From JBELHR01 sp049606855 (GTDB lineage Bacteria > Bacteroidota > Bacteroidia > Flavobacteriales > Flavobacteriaceae): 64,000 nt of DNA. The notes under the pieces are model-generated. The model saw nothing but the letters and a program-made list of their open reading frames with translations. It had not been told where the DNA came from and did not search any database. The position numbers and the translations under genes were made by a program. Below, piece after piece: positions 62,901 through 64,000 of this stretch (within the stretch, counting starts at the first letter, position 1; the number at the start of each line of letters is the position of its first letter). Location of the stretch: assembly GCA_049606855.1 (NCBI GenBank), contig JBMYVY010000007.1, positions 38,642 to 102,641 on the forward strand, read 5' to 3'.

Positions 62901-63724
62901 GTATCACGATCGAAAATAATCTCATTTCTCTCAATAGAAACAACTTCTCCAGTATCCTCATCTACGAAATCCTCATGCCAAGTTTTAAGAACACGAGCTG
63001 CTAAAGTACGTCCAAGAACTTTTTTAAGTCCCGATTTAGAAACCTTAACTTCTTCAGCCAGGTCAAAAATCTCAAGGATATCTTTATCTCGTTCAAAACC
63101 AATTGCACGGAATAGAGTAGTTACAGGTAATTTTTTCTTACGATCAATATAGGCATACATAACCTGATTGATGTCTGTTGCAAATTCAATCCAAGATCCT
63201 TTAAAAGGAATAACTCGTGCTGAATACAACTTAGTTCCATTTGCATGGAAAGATTGTCCGAAGAACACACCAGGTGAACGGTGTAATTGAGAAACAACAA
63301 CACGCTCCGCACCATTGATAACAAAAGTACCAGATCCTGTCATGTATGGAATTGTTCCAAGATAAACATCCTGTACAATAGTTTCAAAATCTTCGTGTTC
63401 AGGATCCGTACAATACAATTTCAAACGAGCTTTCAACGGTACTGAATAAGTAAGTCCTCTTTCAATACACTCTTGAATACTATAACGTGGAGGGTCCACG
63501 AAATAATCCAAAAACTCTAATACGAAATTGTTACGGGTATCCGTAATTGGGAAGTTGTCCATGAAGGTACTGTAAAGTCCTTCATCACCACGCTCATCTG
63601 CTTTAGTTTCTAATTGAAAGAAATCTTGAAATGACTTAACTTGAATATCTAAAAAGTCCGGATATTCAGTCACATACTTAGCAGTGGCGAAATTAATTCT
63701 TTGATTCAAATTTTTCGTTGCCAA
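59909..63724 (-). CDS. rpoB: DNA-directed RNA polymerase beta subunit
   Basis: This 1271-aa subunit shows '[20 protein letters not shown]' with '[20 protein letters not shown]' near residues 473-512, the rifampicin region. Within it I see the usual Gln, Asp, His, Arg and Ser positions, with no evident resistance substitution. '[20 protein letters not shown]' near residue 772 and '[18 protein letters not shown]' near residue 1045 follow. The C-terminal '[19 protein letters not shown]' interacts with RpoC. rplL precedes it across a structured gap. Confidence 0.99.
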   Translation of the reverse strand: [1271 protein letters not shown]

Positions 63725-63776
63725 AGGTGAAAATTTTTAATTAATCAATATTATATAACGACTATATGCACAAAAT

Positions 63777-63813
63777 GGTTTAGGTCACTAGACATGCGTC
63801 TAGGACCTAAACC
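63777..63813 (-). other. rplL-rpoB intercistronic hairpin
   Basis: GGTTTAGGTC (63777-63786) and GACCTAAACC (63804-63813) form a perfect 10-bp stem. An internal AC/G mismatch separates it from a second TAGAC/GTCTA stem around ATGC. No T-run follows, so it is more like a processing site or partial attenuator than a terminator. Confidence 0.75.
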
Positions 63814-63836
63814 TATTGTTTTATATTGGGTTAAGC

Positions 63837-64000
63837 TTACTTAAGCTCAACCTCAGCTCCTGCTTCTTCTAAAGATGCTTTTAAACCTTCAGCTTCGTCT
63901 TTTGAGATACCTTCCTTAATTGGTGCTGGTGCTCCGTCAACGATTCCTTTAGCTTCTTTTAATCCTAATCCAGTTAATTCTTTAACAAGTTTTACAACTG
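63837..64000 (-). CDS. rplL: ribosomal protein L7/L12 (partial, C-terminus)
   Basis: The minus-strand frame is open from the window end to stop TAA at 63837-63839. It encodes 'VVKLVKELTGLGLKEAKGIV', then 'DGAPAPIKEGISKDEAEGLK', and ends 'ASLEEAGAEVELK'. This is the L7/L12 globular C-terminal domain, which contacts translation GTPases. About 54 residues are present; the rest lies beyond the window. Its place before rpoB is universal. Confidence 0.97.
   Translation of the reverse strand, partial: VVKLVKELTGLGLKEAKGIVDGAPAPIKEGISKDEAEGLKASLEEAGAEVELK

Noticed and set aside
60000..63724. Rifampicin-resistance change in rpoB
   Set aside because: The region '[20 protein letters not shown]' and the following 'LSALGPGGL' keep the usual sensitive residues as far as I can see.

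Overview
The window looks like a chromosome segment of a marine or aquatic flavobacterium (Bacteroidota, probably Flavobacteriaceae). The evidence is gliding lipoprotein GldJ, type IX secretion (T9SS) protein PorV, a SusC/SusD glycan-uptake pair, a protein with a T9SS type-A sorting domain, Bacteroidota-style TAnnTTTG promoters, rpoB/rpoC, UpxY, and low G+C judged by eye. I see no phage, insertion sequence or CRISPR array.

Layout. 1-5 kb: end of an outer-membrane protein gene, a CotH-like lipoprotein, an AspT/YidE-type transporter, thioredoxin reductase and a one-cysteine thioredoxin-like protein. 4.9-5.2 kb: tRNA-Pro and tRNA-Thr with a clear promoter and terminator. 5.2-13.3 kb: udk, divIC-like, the two methylmalonyl-CoA mutase subunits, a fused CcsB-CcsA cytochrome c maturation protein and a small TPR-like membrane protein. 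13.3-21.4 kb: a minus-strand run porV-cdd-guaA-LysM/PBP protein, divergent from gldJ and murF.

21.4-44.8 kb is the main accessory system, an alpha-glucan (starch/maltodextrin) utilization locus. The minus strand carries a LacI regulator, MFS sugar transporter, beta-phosphoglucomutase, GH65 phosphorylase, esterase, GH31, two GH13 lipoproteins and a BadF-type sugar kinase. The plus strand carries SusC, SusD, a SusE/F-like protein with two tandem binding modules, a T9SS-exported GH13 amylase and a FnIII-like lipoprotein. The likely pathway is surface cleavage, SusCD uptake, periplasmic trimming, MFS import, phosphorolysis of maltose by GH65, then beta-glucose-1-phosphate to glucose-6-phosphate by PgmB. 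The kinase could phosphorylate the freed glucose. The 471-bp lacI/susC gap carries near-identical LacI-type palindromes, and an 18-nt element upstream of susC recurs upstream of the kinase.

44.8-50.1 kb: the start of a surface-polysaccharide locus (UpxY antiterminator, WlbA-like oxidoreductase, UDP-glucose dehydrogenase, nucleotide-sugar epimerase, SDR) facing a CpsB-like phosphatase. 50.2-53 kb: a small lipoprotein and a three-gene operon (a 54-aa protein, a photolyase-like protein lacking the usual FeS cysteines, a DoxX-like protein), then a repeat- and hairpin-rich stretch beside tRNA-Ser. 53.2-64 kb: aroC, a peroxiredoxin-like protein, an Mpo1-like protein, and the minus-strand rplL-rpoB-rpoC-DUF3467 operon, which has hairpins in both rpo gaps. 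The most interesting signals are the operator array with the shared 18-nt element, the repeat/hairpin cluster at 52.6-52.9 kb, the FeS-less photolyase, the absence of porU between porV and gldJ, and the terminator immediately before murF.
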